From NCBI GenBank assembly GCA_013306675.1, contig JABLUY010000096.1, positions 58,227-122,226 on the forward strand: a stretch of 64,000 bases of DNA, in the 5' to 3' direction. Positions 47,258 through 57,056 of the stretch are shown here, in pieces. A model generated the notes under the pieces. The model saw only the letters and a list, made by a program, of their open reading frames with translations. It did not search any database and was not told where the DNA came from. The position numbers were made by a program, and so were the translations under genes. Within the stretch, counting starts at the first letter, position 1; the number at the start of each line of letters is the position of its first letter. This DNA comes from Thraustochytrium sp. TN22 (taxonomy: Eukaryota; Sar; Bigyra; Thraustochytrida; Thraustochytriidae).

Positions 47258-48651
47258 TTAGATGCGCTCGTAAAAGAGCAGGTATGCATCCTTGAGCGTG
47301 CTGGGCGCCTCGACAAAGGTTGCATGCGAAACGTCGCGCTCGACTTGAAGGTCGTCGAAACGTGTCCAGCGCTTGGAGCCAGCGTCCAGGGTCGCCGCCG
47401 TGTAGTGGCCGAAGTTTAACGTGGCGCCGCGGTGCAGCACGAGCCCGCGAAGCGCAAAGGTGGCACCGTGGACCTCGAGACGGCGCTGTGGCTGCACACG
47501 CGTCTTGCGCTTCTGGCCAGTCGGCCCAAAGCGCTTCAGGTGCAACGCGAGGAAGCGCCCCACCTCGTGCACCTCGGGCCGCTTCGTGGCGCCCGTCTTC
47601 TTGCAATCCTCGCACGTGAAGTCCTCCAACGCGACCTCGCCCAAGTACGTTTGCAGGAGGGCGTCCACCGTGACGGGCGCGGGTGGCCCGTCCCCAGTTC
47701 CCTCGCGCAGGTCGATCGCGTCCGTGCCGGAGGACGCCGCAGAGCGCGTCTCCGGCTCCGGGAGGTCCAGCGAGAGATGCAGAAACGACTCCGACGACTT
47801 GCTATGATACTCGCAGTGATTGCACGAGAGTGTATTCTCGATGACGGCGCGTAGGTTGCGCGCCACCACGGCGCCGGCTGCCAGCTCCACCGTGTCCAGC
47901 AGGTACGCAAGAAACTCGTGTGCATCCTGCTGCTCATACGAGCGGAAGCGTCGCACGTTGCTGCTCCCCAGCTTATCGCATTCAGCCACGGCGACCTGCA
48001 CTTCGCGCGGGTCGTGGTGGCCCAGCGACCGGTCCAAAATCACCTTCTCTGCGTTCTCCTTGTCTTCGGCAAGCTTGCGCTTCTTGAGCGCTTCCTCGCC
48101 GCGGTTCACATATTTTCGCAACGCCTGCAGGCCCTCCACGCACCGCTTTGCCTCAGCAGGCGGCGCTGGCTTGCTGGTCTCCGCGAGCCTCTCCTCGAAG
48201 GCAGAAAACACCTCCTGCATGAACGTGTCCAGGCGCACCAGCACCTGCAGGACCGCGTTCGCGTAGCACGAGTTTCCCGAGTTCCGCAACCCGCCCACGA
48301 ACGTTGGCGAGAGCCCGGCAGGCTTCAGGAGCGTGCTCGGACTCGGCGCCTTTCCGCTGCCGCTTCCAGCCGGCCCAAAGAGCCCGCCGACACGAGCCGT
48401 ATCGTGCGGGGATGGCGCCAGTGTGCGCTTGCTCGAACCCGTTGCTTTTTTGATTGTGAAAGACGAGAGTGAGGACGGGGACGAGGTCGCAGACCGCGGC
48501 ACATTCTCCTTCTGCGCCGACATTTTGCGCTCGCCCACGGTCGCAAGCTTCGACTCGCGCTGCGGCGTCGACACCGCCGCGTCCTCACGCGGCAGTTTCT
48601 GCGAGCTTTCCTTTCCGGCAACCAGGACCGACGGCGGCGTCGTGACGCTGC

Positions 48652-48694
<43 letters not shown>

Positions 48695-49654
48695 GGCGGC
48701 GGCAGCCAAGGCGGGCCGCGCCTCGGCCGCCTTGGCCGCCGTGCTCTCAGTGCGCGGGGCAAAAAAAGGCGATATGCGCTTGGGATGTGTCGCAGGCGGG
48801 GCCTCGTGCTCCGAGTCCACCTCCATATCGGCTTCAGGCGACGTGAGATTGTCGTCCCGCTCATCATGAGAGGCGGATGCCTTTTGGTCAGTCTCGATCT
48901 TGCCTGCCGACAGGGGCGACGGTGCGTGGTGCAGCTCAAGAGGCTTGGCCACACGCGCGCGCTTCTCGCCCGCACGCCCCGTGCCGGTGATCGTGTCCAC
49001 GTAGCTCGGTGACTTGAACTTGGCCCTCGCCGCGTCAGACGCCGAGATGGCCTGGCGCCGGCCAAAGCCGCCCGCATCGAGGCGCGCGCGCGACGTGTGC
49101 GACCCGTATACCTTGGTCGCCCGCTTCGCCACCTGCACGTTGTGCGTCCATCGGCTCGAGATGTCCCCGCCGGCGCCGCTGCCATCTACAGCTCGCTTCT
49201 GCTTCCGAGCCGGCTCAATGCCGTGGCCCGCTTGCGCCGGCTTTCGCTTGCCGGCGCCCGCGCCCGCAGGGCTGCCAAAGATGGGCGCCACCTCCTCGTC
49301 CGGCGCCTCGCTGAAGACCACTTTGTAGCTCTGCTGCGCCGCGCGGTTCTTGAGCCAGTCGAAAAGCTGCCGGAGCTTCTTCGCGTTCGCCTCGGCGCAA
49401 TCTAGCCGCAAGCGGTTCTCGCCCTTGCGCTCGTACACGACCAGCATCACCCCGCCGGAGTGCGCAAGCACCACACGTAGCATGATGGCCGCCTGAACCA
49501 CGAGCGGCCTCTTCCCGCCGTTGCCGCCCAGCACGTCCACCTTGACGGCCGACGTCTGCAGCTTACTCGACACCGTCGCCTCCACGCCGCGCAGGTCCGC
49601 CGCGTCGCCGCCGTGGAACTCCACGCGGCACCCCCCCACGACCACCTTCGCCAT
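47258..49654 (-). CDS. Ubiquitin-specific protease, USP37-like (C19)
   Basis: A 798-residue frame from ATG 49654 (MAKVVVGGCRVEFHGGDAAD). The frame is open to 49747 but those residues are Arg/Ala-rich. The first ~120 residues, ending KKLRQLFDWLKNRAAQQSYK, resemble the PH-like N-terminal domain of the USP37/USP26/USP29 group. A disordered Ser/Ala/Lys-rich linker with a poly-Ser run follows. The catalytic domain starts at ~455 with GLRNSGNSCYANAVLQ (Cys463), then RSYEQQDAHEFLAYLL, a zinc-binding-type pair (CNHCEYHSKS and CEDCKKTG), and NFGHYTAA (His750), with SKRWTRFDDLQVER near the end. The usual GLxNLGNTCYMN box is altered (Ser for Thr, Ala for Met), but the catalytic Cys is kept. It should remove ubiquitin from proteins; USP37 acts on cell-cycle substrates, which need not apply here. 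Confidence 0.85.
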
Positions 49655-50164
49655 GGCGCCGCCGGCCTCGCGCCGCGACGCCGCCGCCGGAGCAGTCGCC
49701 GCCGCCGCGCCGCGCCGCGCCGCGCCGCGCCGCCGCAGCCGCAGCACTCACCGCCGCCGCGCCGCGCCGCGCCGCGCCGGGTTCGCCGGACGGCGGTAGT
49801 TGGTCTGTGGCGTTGATGTTGATTCTGGCGGCAGCTCTCGATCCTCGCTTTTCTTCGCCCAACGTGCCGCCACCGCCCGCTACCTAACGACCGGCGGCGC
49901 CCCGGTCCAGACCAGGTCCAAGGCGGTCATTGTCCACGGGCCAAGCTCTTTCAAGTTCGGCCGGCGCGAAAGAGCCAAGACTGCGCGGCGCCGAAGAGAG
50001 AGAGAGAGAGAGGGAGAGAGGGAGAGGGAGAGACTGCAGGAGACGGATGGAACGAATCATCTTGGTGAGTTTTTGATTACGTCGCAGGAGGCTGGCTACA
50101 AGGTAGAGTTTGGGCAGAAATCGAGGAGAATGGAGCGAGGGAGACCGGGACCGCGTCAGGCAGC
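49655..50164. other. Spacer between the ubiquitin protease start and the nucleoporin stop
   Basis: Both neighbours are on the minus strand, so this holds the 3' end of the nucleoporin transcript and the promoter of the protease gene. It contains (CGCCG)n runs near 49700-49780 and a GA-rich microsatellite at about 49994-50033. No gene recognised. Confidence 0.45.
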
Positions 50165-53100
50165 TCAGCCACGCATCTCCGTGAAAGAGGACCCGGCGAA
50201 CGAGCCGCCGCCGCCGCCACCGCCAACGCCACCTGAGCTGCCGAAGCCGCCAGAGTTGCCGCCAAAGCCGCCCGAGCTGCCGCCGAAGCCGCCAAAGCCG
50301 CCGCCGCCGCCGCCACTCGGGGCGCCACCGAAGCCGCCGCCTGAGCTGCCGAAACCACCGCCACCGCCACCGCCGAAGCCGCCTGAGTTCCCGAAGCCGC
50401 CGCCGCCACTCGGGGCGCCGCCAAAGCCGCCGCCGCCACTCGGCGCGCCGCCAAAGCCACCGCCGCCGCCGCCGGCGGCGGCGCTACCGAAGCCAGCAAA
50501 GCCACCGCCGCTCGCGGCCGGCGCTGCCCCAGCCGAGGCAGCAGGGCTGCTGCCAAAGGCCGATGTGCCGCCAAAGCCGCCCGACGAGCTGCCGCCGAAG
50601 CCGCCCGACGAGCTACCAAAGGCGCCGCCAACGCCATTTGTTGAAGTGCTACCAAAGGCGCCGCCCGTGGACGAGCTCCCAAAGCCGCCACCCGTGGACG
50701 AACCGCCAAAGCCGCTGCCTGTCGAGCTACTGCCGAAGCCACCTCCGGTCGAGGTCCCGCCAAAGCCACCGCCGCCGCCGCCGCCGCTGGACGAGGCGCC
50801 GCCAAAGCCACCGTTGCCAAAGCCGCCGCTGCTGCCAAAGCCTCCGCTGCTTCCGAAGCCGCCGCTGCTGCCAAAGCCACCAGCACCGCTGCCGGCAGCA
50901 CCACTGCTGCCGAAAGCGCCGCCGCCTACGGCGGTGTTGTTGCTGCTGCCGGCGAAGTACCCAGTGGAACCCTGGCCGTACTTCTTCTCAAGCGCCGCGA
51001 ACAGCTGTGTCTCGCGCCCGGCGTACCGCTGCAGCGTCGAATCCACGGAGGAGAGCTTCTCCGGGTTGTGTTTTTGGTAGAACTCCACCAGACGCTGCCG
51101 CACGCTGATTTGCCCCCCGGCAGCGACGTTCGCATCGCCGCCACCGAAAACCGAGCCGCCAGAGGACCCAAAGCCGGAAGACGACACAGGCGGCGTGCCG
51201 GCCGGCGCCGGACTACCGAAGCCAGAGGAGGAGGCCGCCGGCGCCGGGCTGCCAAAGAGCGAGGTCGTGGCCGTCGATGAGGACGAGGAGGAGGGCGCCG
51301 CCGCGCCAAAACCGCCGCCGCCGCCGCCAGACGCAAAGGCCCCGAAGCCGCCCGAGGAGGCGGCCGGCGCAGGCTGCGCTGCCCCGCCCTTGGCCACGAG
51401 CTTCACCGTGGTGTGGTACTTCTTCTCCATGAGGTCGAGCATGCGGTTGTAGTTGGCCGCGTGCTTCTTGAGCGCCTCGTCCACCTTGGAGAGCTGCTCC
51501 GGCTTGTGCTGCTGGTAGAACTCCACCAGCGTCTGGCGCACGTCCACGTTGCTCAGGTCGCGCTGCGTGGAGGGCGTCCCGGCCGCCTGGGCGCCTTCTG
51601 CGCTTGGTGCCGGCGACCCGAAGCTGGTCGACTGGGCACCACCAAAGAGCGAGCCGCTCCCGCCGCTCGTGGCGTCCGCAGGCTTTGCCGAGCCAAAGAG
51701 AGAGGTGGGCGCTGCCGCGGTCGCAGGCGCCGCCTCGTCCTTCTTGGCGTCCAGAGCCGCGCCAAAGCCCGAGAAGAGAGACGAGCCGCCGATGCCGCCG
51801 CTGGTCCCGCTCTTTGCAGGCGCTTTGGGCGTCGCCGGCACGCCATCCTTGGCGCCGCCGGCCTCGGAATCAGCCTTGTCGCCCTCCTTGGCGGCCGTCG
51901 CCGCGGTGTCAAGGCGGAGCGAGCCGCCAAAGCCGCCAAAGCTACCGAAGGTCGACGCAGGCGCCGCCTCTGGCTGGTCGCCTGCATCAGACTGCGTCGT
52001 GTTGGCACTCTCGGTGCTTGTGGCGCGGCTCGCGGGCGCCGGAGGCGCCGCGGCGGCCTCGGCGCGCGCGGCCGCGAGGTCGGACTCTTTCCAGGACCTC
52101 CCCACGGCGTCCTCGGAGACCACCTGTTTGAACTTGGGCGGGTCGGCGAACTGCGAGAGCGCGTCCTCGTCCGCGACCGTAAGCCCACGACGCGGTGCCT
52201 TGAAAGAGCCGAGAAAGTCCAGCGAGCCATCGTCCGCCAGCGCGCCGTCCGACTCGATCGTCTGGCGCGCCGTCTTGGCGATCAGCCGCCGCCGCCACCG
52301 CAGCGCCTTGCGTTCTTCGGACTGCGCAGTCTGCACAGGCCGCTCCACGCGCACCTCAGCGCCCGAGGCGTCCCGCAGCACGACCGGGTGAGCCGCTTGG
52401 TACTCGCCGAGGGCGGCGTCCAGCGCGGCCATCTCGTCAAGCTCGGCGCTCACCGACTTGCACGCCGAGCCAGCGCCGCGCCACGCCACGCCATCGCTCG
52501 TCGCGGCCGGGATGCCGGCCGCGGCAGCCTCGGCGGCGGCGGCCTCAGCATCCTCCTCCGCCTCGTCCGTGACGTCGATCGCGCGCCGAATTTCCGCGTT
52601 GATGCCGCCAAGCTGCGCGGACAGCTCGCGCAACGTGCGGAACTGCTGCTGCGCCTGTTTGTACGCGTCCAGCGCCTCTTGCAGCAGCTCACGCTGCCGC
52701 AGTTGCGGCCTGTCCGCGCCGGGAGTGGCGCCCAGGATACGCCGCGCGTCGCGCTTCTGCTTGGCGCTCAGGGTCTGCTGTTGTTGACGCAGGCTCTTGT
52801 GCACAATCCTCATGTGCTCGTCCACCGTGTCCCGGAAGATCTCCAGCTGCGCCAGTCGCTCTGTTGCCTCCTGCAGCCGCAGCTGCATCTCAGTCTGCTC
52901 CTCGTCCAGTGCATCGTCGCGCGCCTCGGGGGAGGCTGCCTCCAGCAAGCCGCCCAAGCCGCCAATGTCGTCACCGTCCAGCTCGCCGCCCGCCAGCATC
53001 GCAGGGTCCACCATGGCCGTCGCGCGCTTGCGCACCGACTCAAAGAGAGACACATACCCAAGGTAATTGCGCCGGATCGACGCCACCAGATCCGAAACCT

Positions 53101-56100
53101 CGCGAACCTCCTTGCGCACCTTCTTTTGTGCAAACTCGTGGCCTTCGTTCTGCACCGCGCGCCGCAGCTCCGACACGCGCGACTCCAGCTCGCTGTCCTG
53201 GCCCGGCCAGGCACGCATCATGTGCGTCAGCGACTCGTGCATGTCCGCGTCCTTGGCACTCACCAGCAGCAGGATGCTCTGCAGCAGCCGCCGCGTCTCC
53301 TCCTCTGGCTCCGTCGCCTTGCCCAGCGACTCGCGCAGCCGCGAGTTGTGCAGCGGGCCCGCCCCGCCGTCCTCGCGACTCTCCAGCTTGAGTCGCAGCA
53401 GCTCCACGCGTGGCGGCGCGGCCAGCCGCTTCTGCCGCCGCGACTGCTCCAGCTCCGACCTCAGCTTCGCATTCTCCTTCTCCAGCCGCTCGCGCGCCTC
53501 CACAAGCCCGCGATTGATCTCCTCCAGCGCGGCTTCGGTCCTTGAGATTAATTTGCCCTTCTCCGCAGGCGCACCCTCGCTAAGCCCGGCCTCCACGGCC
53601 AGCAGCAGCGAACTTGGCTCCTTGCGCGTGTTGGCAGGCGCTTTCGCAGCTGGGACTGTCGGCGGTGCCTGCCTTGTGTTGTGGGCGGGACCGCTGGCGC
53701 CTCCGCTGGTGCTCTTGGTGTTTTGCGTCGCCGCAAGGCCAGCTGCATCTTTCGAGGGTGTTTCGCCGGAAAGCCCGCCCGCGGGGGGGTTGCTAGAATC
53801 TTGAGCGCCGCTGTCGAAGCGGAAGTCGCTCACGCTTCGAGAGGCGCTGCCACCGAGGGTGTCACTTGGCGAGCTAAGACCGGAGGCATTCAAGGCCCCA
53901 CTGGAGATCTTCTTCTCTTCCGCAGGTGTGGCGGCCGAAAAAAGACCACCGCTGCTTGCACTCCCACTAAAGAGCCCGCCAGTGCTCGACGTCTTCTCCT
54001 CCGTAGGCTTGTTGGCGCCAAAGAGACCACCGCCACTAGAGCTCCCAGCAAAGAGACCGCCAGTGCTCGAGGTCTTCATCTCCTCTGCAGTCCCACCAAA
54101 GAGACCGCCAGTACTCGAGGTCTTCTCCTCAGCAGGCTTGTTGGCGCCAAAGAGACTACCGCCACTTGAGCTCCCAGCAAAGAAACCGCCAGTGCTCGAG
54201 GTCTTCATCTTCTCTGCAGTCCCACCAAAGAGACCGCCAGTGCTCGAGGTCTTCTCCTCAGCAGGCTTGTTGGCGCCAAAGAGACCACCGCCGCTTGAAC
54301 TCTCAGCAAAGAGACCGCCAGTGCTCGAAGTCTTCTCCCCAGCAGACGTGTTGGCGCCGAATAGCCCACCGCCACTTGAGCTTCCGCCAAAGAGACTGCC
54401 AGTGCTCGAGGTCTTCTCCTCAGCAGGCTTGGTGGCGCCAAAAAGGCCTCCGCCGCCACCTGAGCTTGCGCCAAAGAGACTGCCAGAGCTCGAAGTCTTC
54501 TCTTCCGCAGGCTTGGTGGCGCCAAACAGGCCCCCGCCGCCACCTGAGCTTGCGCCACTCGAGCTTGCGCCAAAGAGGCCGCTGCCACTCGACGTGGTCT
54601 TGTCGTCCTTCGATTTGCCGAAGAGGCCACCGACGGGCGGCGCCTTGGACCCATTTGAAATGCCCTCGTTCGAGCTGACCGGCGTTGCATCACCAGCTGT
54701 CGTGCCGTCCTTGAGCAGCTCGAAGTCGATGCCCTGGCCAGGGTACTTGGTGGCGAGCATGTCAAAGACCGTCCAATAGTTGCCCTCGTACTTGGACAGA
54801 ATGGCGTCGAGGTTGCCGAGCTTGGTGGGGTCGATGCGCTTGTAAAAGTCCTCGAGGACGCGCCGCGCTGCGTCCTTGGAGACAGGGCGCTTGCCCGGCG
54901 GCAAGAAGGTCACCTCGCGCGGAACGTCTTTGAAATACGCCGAGACCCCATCGCGCGTGGCGTAGATGTAGCCCTCGCGTGGGCCGAGAAACTCCGTGGC
55001 GAGGCCCTCCTCTGGCATGGGCCTATCGGAGGACTCGGCCGATTGAGGTTTGGCTTGATCTTGGCTAGCCTGAGGGGCGGCTTCCGGCTCGGCCGACGCT
55101 GGCGCCGCCCTGGCGGGTGGCAGCGGGTCGTCTCCACCCACCATCCCCGGAATGCGCGCAGACTGCGCCGAGTCGCCGTCCAGCGGAAAGTCCGTGTCGG
55201 CGAGCGCAAAGTGCTCGAGGACGCCGTCACTGGTGGCGACCACAAGCGTCGGCGGCGGCGCAAAGTGTGGCTTGGACTCGAGCTCGCCGCCGGAGCCGAA
55301 GACGTGCTCCGGCCCGACCTTGGCGCGCGCGCAAAATGCGATGTCAGCGCCAAGCACGAAGCAGGTCTCCTGCAGGCCAATGTCCTCCTCCTCGTCGCCA
55401 TTGTCAGCCCAGACCCAGGGCCGCTCCGCGAGGCTCCAAATGGAACTTCCACAGACTTCCGGGTTATCGTTGGGGTCCATGCGCGCCATGAGCTTCTGGC
55501 GGTTGCAGGCAAAGCCTCCATCTTCGTCATGCACCGTGAAGAGTGCCATGTTGCGGCTCCAGGTGGAGGTTAGCACGAAGGCGTTCAAATGCGGAATGCT
55601 GGCAAAAAAGAAGCGGTGCTCCCAGGACTTGTCGCGGATCAAATAGTTCAGCGGATCCTCGTATCGCACGGCGGTCTCGACCTGGGCCGTGGCCGGGTCC
55701 AGGTGCACGACGACAAGCGTGGGCAAGGGCGGTGGGTCCTCCTCGTCGTCGTTGTCACCGTTAGCGTCGTCGCCACCGGCGGGCGCACCTCGCATGCCGA
55801 CGGCCAGAACGGTCCTGGATGGCCAGTGGAGCGCGCAAACCTGGAGCGCGCCCTCGGCATCCTCAACTTCGAGCTGGAAGATGCCAACGGTGGACAGGTC
55901 CCGAGCGTTGAGCACGTGCACGACGCCGGCCTCGGTGCCAACCGCGAGCTGCTGGTCGTCCCCTTGGCCTGGGCCAAAAGCGCAGGCCGTGGCGCGCGCG
56001 TCGGCAAAGGTGATGGTGGTCCCGACCACCTCGCCCGAGTCGACCTGGAACCGACGAATCAGCTTCGCCTCCAGCAGCGCGAGGCTCGCCCCGGGCAGGA

Positions 56101-56638
56101 AGCACACGTCCTGCAGCGAGGCGCCGGACGCCGTGGCGGGCCGCGTCCACAGCGGGCCGCGCACGGTGTCCTGCGCGAGGCCGCCCAGGTCGAAGACGTG
56201 GGCAGTGCCATCCGAAGTCCAGGCGCAGACCGTCGCCTCGGAGAAGGGGCAGAGCTTGAGGCCCACGAGCGGCTGCGCGCCGGGAGGCGGGCGCAGCGTG
56301 GCCAGCACACGCGGCGCCACGATGGCGTCGCGCTCCTGCGCGAGATTGACGCCCTCCTTGGCCAGGAGCGTCTCCATGTCCATGTAGCAGTCCTCAACGC
56401 CGTCGCCCTCGGGCGTGCGCCATCGGCACACGTGCAGCTCGCGCCCCGCGATCTGCACCAGCAGGCCAAAGCGGGACGCCACGCACACGGACTGCGTGGC
56501 GCGTGTCGCAGGTCGCAGCAGGTGCCTGGGTAACGGGTCGGCGGCCTGCACCCTGCCGCGCGACACCACATACACCCTCGAGCTCAGGTCCTCCTCGCCC
56601 GCCGTCGCATCCACGACCACCGTCTCCACGCTTGTCAT
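50165..56638 (-). CDS. Nup214/Nup159-like FG nucleoporin
   Basis: A 2157-residue frame from ATG 56638 (MTSVETVVVDATAGEEDLSS); the upstream continuation to 57178 is Arg/Ala/Pro-rich. Residues ~1-560 form a WD-like beta-propeller (VCVASRFGLLVQIAGRELHV, LAVGTEAGVVHVLNARDLST, VDVTSDGVLEHF-type strands). In Nup214 this region docks the DEAD-box mRNA export helicase DDX19/Dbp5. Residues ~650-920 are the first FG region, built from LFG and GLF units in a 43-residue DNA-level tandem repeat. Coiled coils follow at ~990-1400 (LEEINRGLVEARERLEKENA, LRELSAQLGGINAEIRRAID), then a second FG/GFG-rich region to the C-terminus. A ~45-residue helical module occurs three times (at ~590, ~1700 and ~1850; for example LVEFYQKHNPEKLSSVD). 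Location is the cytoplasmic face of the nuclear pore. Confidence 0.85.
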   Translation of the reverse strand: MTSVETVVVDATAGEEDLSSRVYVVSRGRVQAADPLPRHLLRPATRATQSVCVASRFGLLVQIAGRELHVCRWRTPEGDGVEDCYMDMETLLAKEGVNLAQERDAIVAPRVLATLRPPPGAQPLVGLKLCPFSEATVCAWTSDGTAHVFDLGGLAQDTVRGPLWTRPATASGASLQDVCFLPGASLALLEAKLIRRFQVDSGEVVGTTITFADARATACAFGPGQGDDQQLAVGTEAGVVHVLNARDLSTVGIFQLEVEDAEGALQVCALHWPSRTVLAVGMRGAPAGGDDANGDNDDEEDPPPLPTLVVVHLDPATAQVETAVRYEDPLNYLIRDKSWEHRFFFASIPHLNAFVLTSTWSRNMALFTVHDEDGGFACNRQKLMARMDPNDNPEVCGSSIWSLAERPWVWADNGDEEEDIGLQETCFVLGADIAFCARAKVGPEHVFGSGGELESKPHFAPPPTLVVATSDGVLEHFALADTDFPLDGDSAQSARIPGMVGGDDPLPPARAAPASAEPEAAPQASQDQAKPQSAESSDRPMPEEGLATEFLGPREGYIYATRDGVSAYFKDVPREVTFLPPGKRPVSKDAARRVLEDFYKRIDPTKLGNLDAILSKYEGNYWTVFDMLATKYPGQGIDFELLKDGTTAGDATPVSSNEGISNGSKAPPVGGLFGKSKDDKTTSSGSGLFGASSSGASSGGGGGLFGATKPAEEKTSSSGSLFGASSGGGGGLFGATKPAEEKTSSTGSLFGGSSSGGGLFGANTSAGEKTSSTGGLFAESSSGGGLFGANKPAEEKTSSTGGLFGGTAEKMKTSSTGGFFAGSSSGGSLFGANKPAEEKTSSTGGLFGGTAEEMKTSSTGGLFAGSSSGGGLFGANKPTEEKTSSTGGLFSGSASSGGLFSAATPAEEKKISSGALNASGLSSPSDTLGGSASRSVSDFRFDSGAQDSSNPPAGGLSGETPSKDAAGLAATQNTKSTSGGASGPAHNTRQAPPTVPAAKAPANTRKEPSSLLLAVEAGLSEGAPAEKGKLISRTEAALEEINRGLVEARERLEKENAKLRSELEQSRRQKRLAAPPRVELLRLKLESREDGGAGPLHNSRLRESLGKATEPEEETRRLLQSILLLVSAKDADMHESLTHMMRAWPGQDSELESRVSELRRAVQNEGHEFAQKKVRKEVREVSDLVASIRRNYLGYVSLFESVRKRATAMVDPAMLAGGELDGDDIGGLGGLLEAASPEARDDALDEEQTEMQLRLQEATERLAQLEIFRDTVDEHMRIVHKSLRQQQQTLSAKQKRDARRILGATPGADRPQLRQRELLQEALDAYKQAQQQFRTLRELSAQLGGINAEIRRAIDVTDEAEEDAEAAAAEAAAAGIPAATSDGVAWRGAGSACKSVSAELDEMAALDAALGEYQAAHPVVLRDASGAEVRVERPVQTAQSEERKALRWRRRLIAKTARQTIESDGALADDGSLDFLGSFKAPRRGLTVADEDALSQFADPPKFKQVVSEDAVGRSWKESDLAAARAEAAAAPPAPASRATSTESANTTQSDAGDQPEAAPASTFGSFGGFGGSLRLDTAATAAKEGDKADSEAGGAKDGVPATPKAPAKSGTSGGIGGSSLFSGFGAALDAKKDEAAPATAAAPTSLFGSAKPADATSGGSGSLFGGAQSTSFGSPAPSAEGAQAAGTPSTQRDLSNVDVRQTLVEFYQQHKPEQLSKVDEALKKHAANYNRMLDLMEKKYHTTVKLVAKGGAAQPAPAASSGGFGAFASGGGGGGFGAAAPSSSSSSTATTSLFGSPAPAASSSGFGSPAPAGTPPVSSSGFGSSGGSVFGGGDANVAAGGQISVRQRLVEFYQKHNPEKLSSVDSTLQRYAGRETQLFAALEKKYGQGSTGYFAGSSNNTAVGGGAFGSSGAAGSGAGGFGSSGGFGSSGGFGSSGGFGNGGFGGASSSGGGGGGGFGGTSTGGGFGSSSTGSGFGGSSTGGGFGSSSTGGAFGSTSTNGVGGAFGSSSGGFGGSSSGGFGGTSAFGSSPAASAGAAPAASGGGFAGFGSAAAGGGGGGFGGAPSGGGGFGGAPSGGGGFGNSGGFGGGGGGGFGSSGGGFGGAPSGGGGGGFGGFGGSSGGFGGNSGGFGSSGGVGGGGGGGSFAGSSFTEMRG
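54063..54320. repeat. 129-bp in-frame tandem repeat inside the nucleoporin FG region
   Basis: GTGCTCGAGGTCTTCATCT recurs at 54063 and 54192, 129 bp (43 codons) apart, with near-identical sequence in between. Shorter units of the same kind extend over roughly 53990-54560. The translation repeats KTSSTGGLFGGTAEE and SGGGLFGANKPAEEK. Confidence 0.85.
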
Positions 56639-57056
56639 GGCAGCTCCTCCTCGTCCTCCTCGTCGTCCTCCTCCTCGTAGCTCGTCGGCGCGCTGCAGGC
56701 CGCTCGCTATCCGGGTCTCCTCCGCTCGCCGCGCTCCGCTCGCCGCGCCAGCGCCAGCGCCGCGGGTCGCGGACGGGCGCCTGCGCGCTGGCCGCCGCGC
56801 TCGCCGCGCCTCGCCCGCCGCCGCCGCGCCGCGCCGCGCTCGCCGGCCGGGCGGAGTCCGGAGTCTGGGCGGGCCTGGCCATGGCTGCGGCGGCGGGCAA
56901 CCACCGGCGCGCGCGCGACAGCACAAGGCGCACCGCAGCGCGGGCGCGGGCCAAGCGGCCCAAGGCGAATAGGGCGGTTGGCGCGGGTGGCCGCGGCGGC
57001 AGAGCGGCAAGAACTGCGCGCGCGGGCGGGGCGCGGGCGGGGCTGGGGCCGGCGCG
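56639..57056. other. Divergent promoter region, Nup214-like / UTP21
   Basis: Very GC-rich, about 420 bp between start codons. No further feature recognised. Confidence 0.4.
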
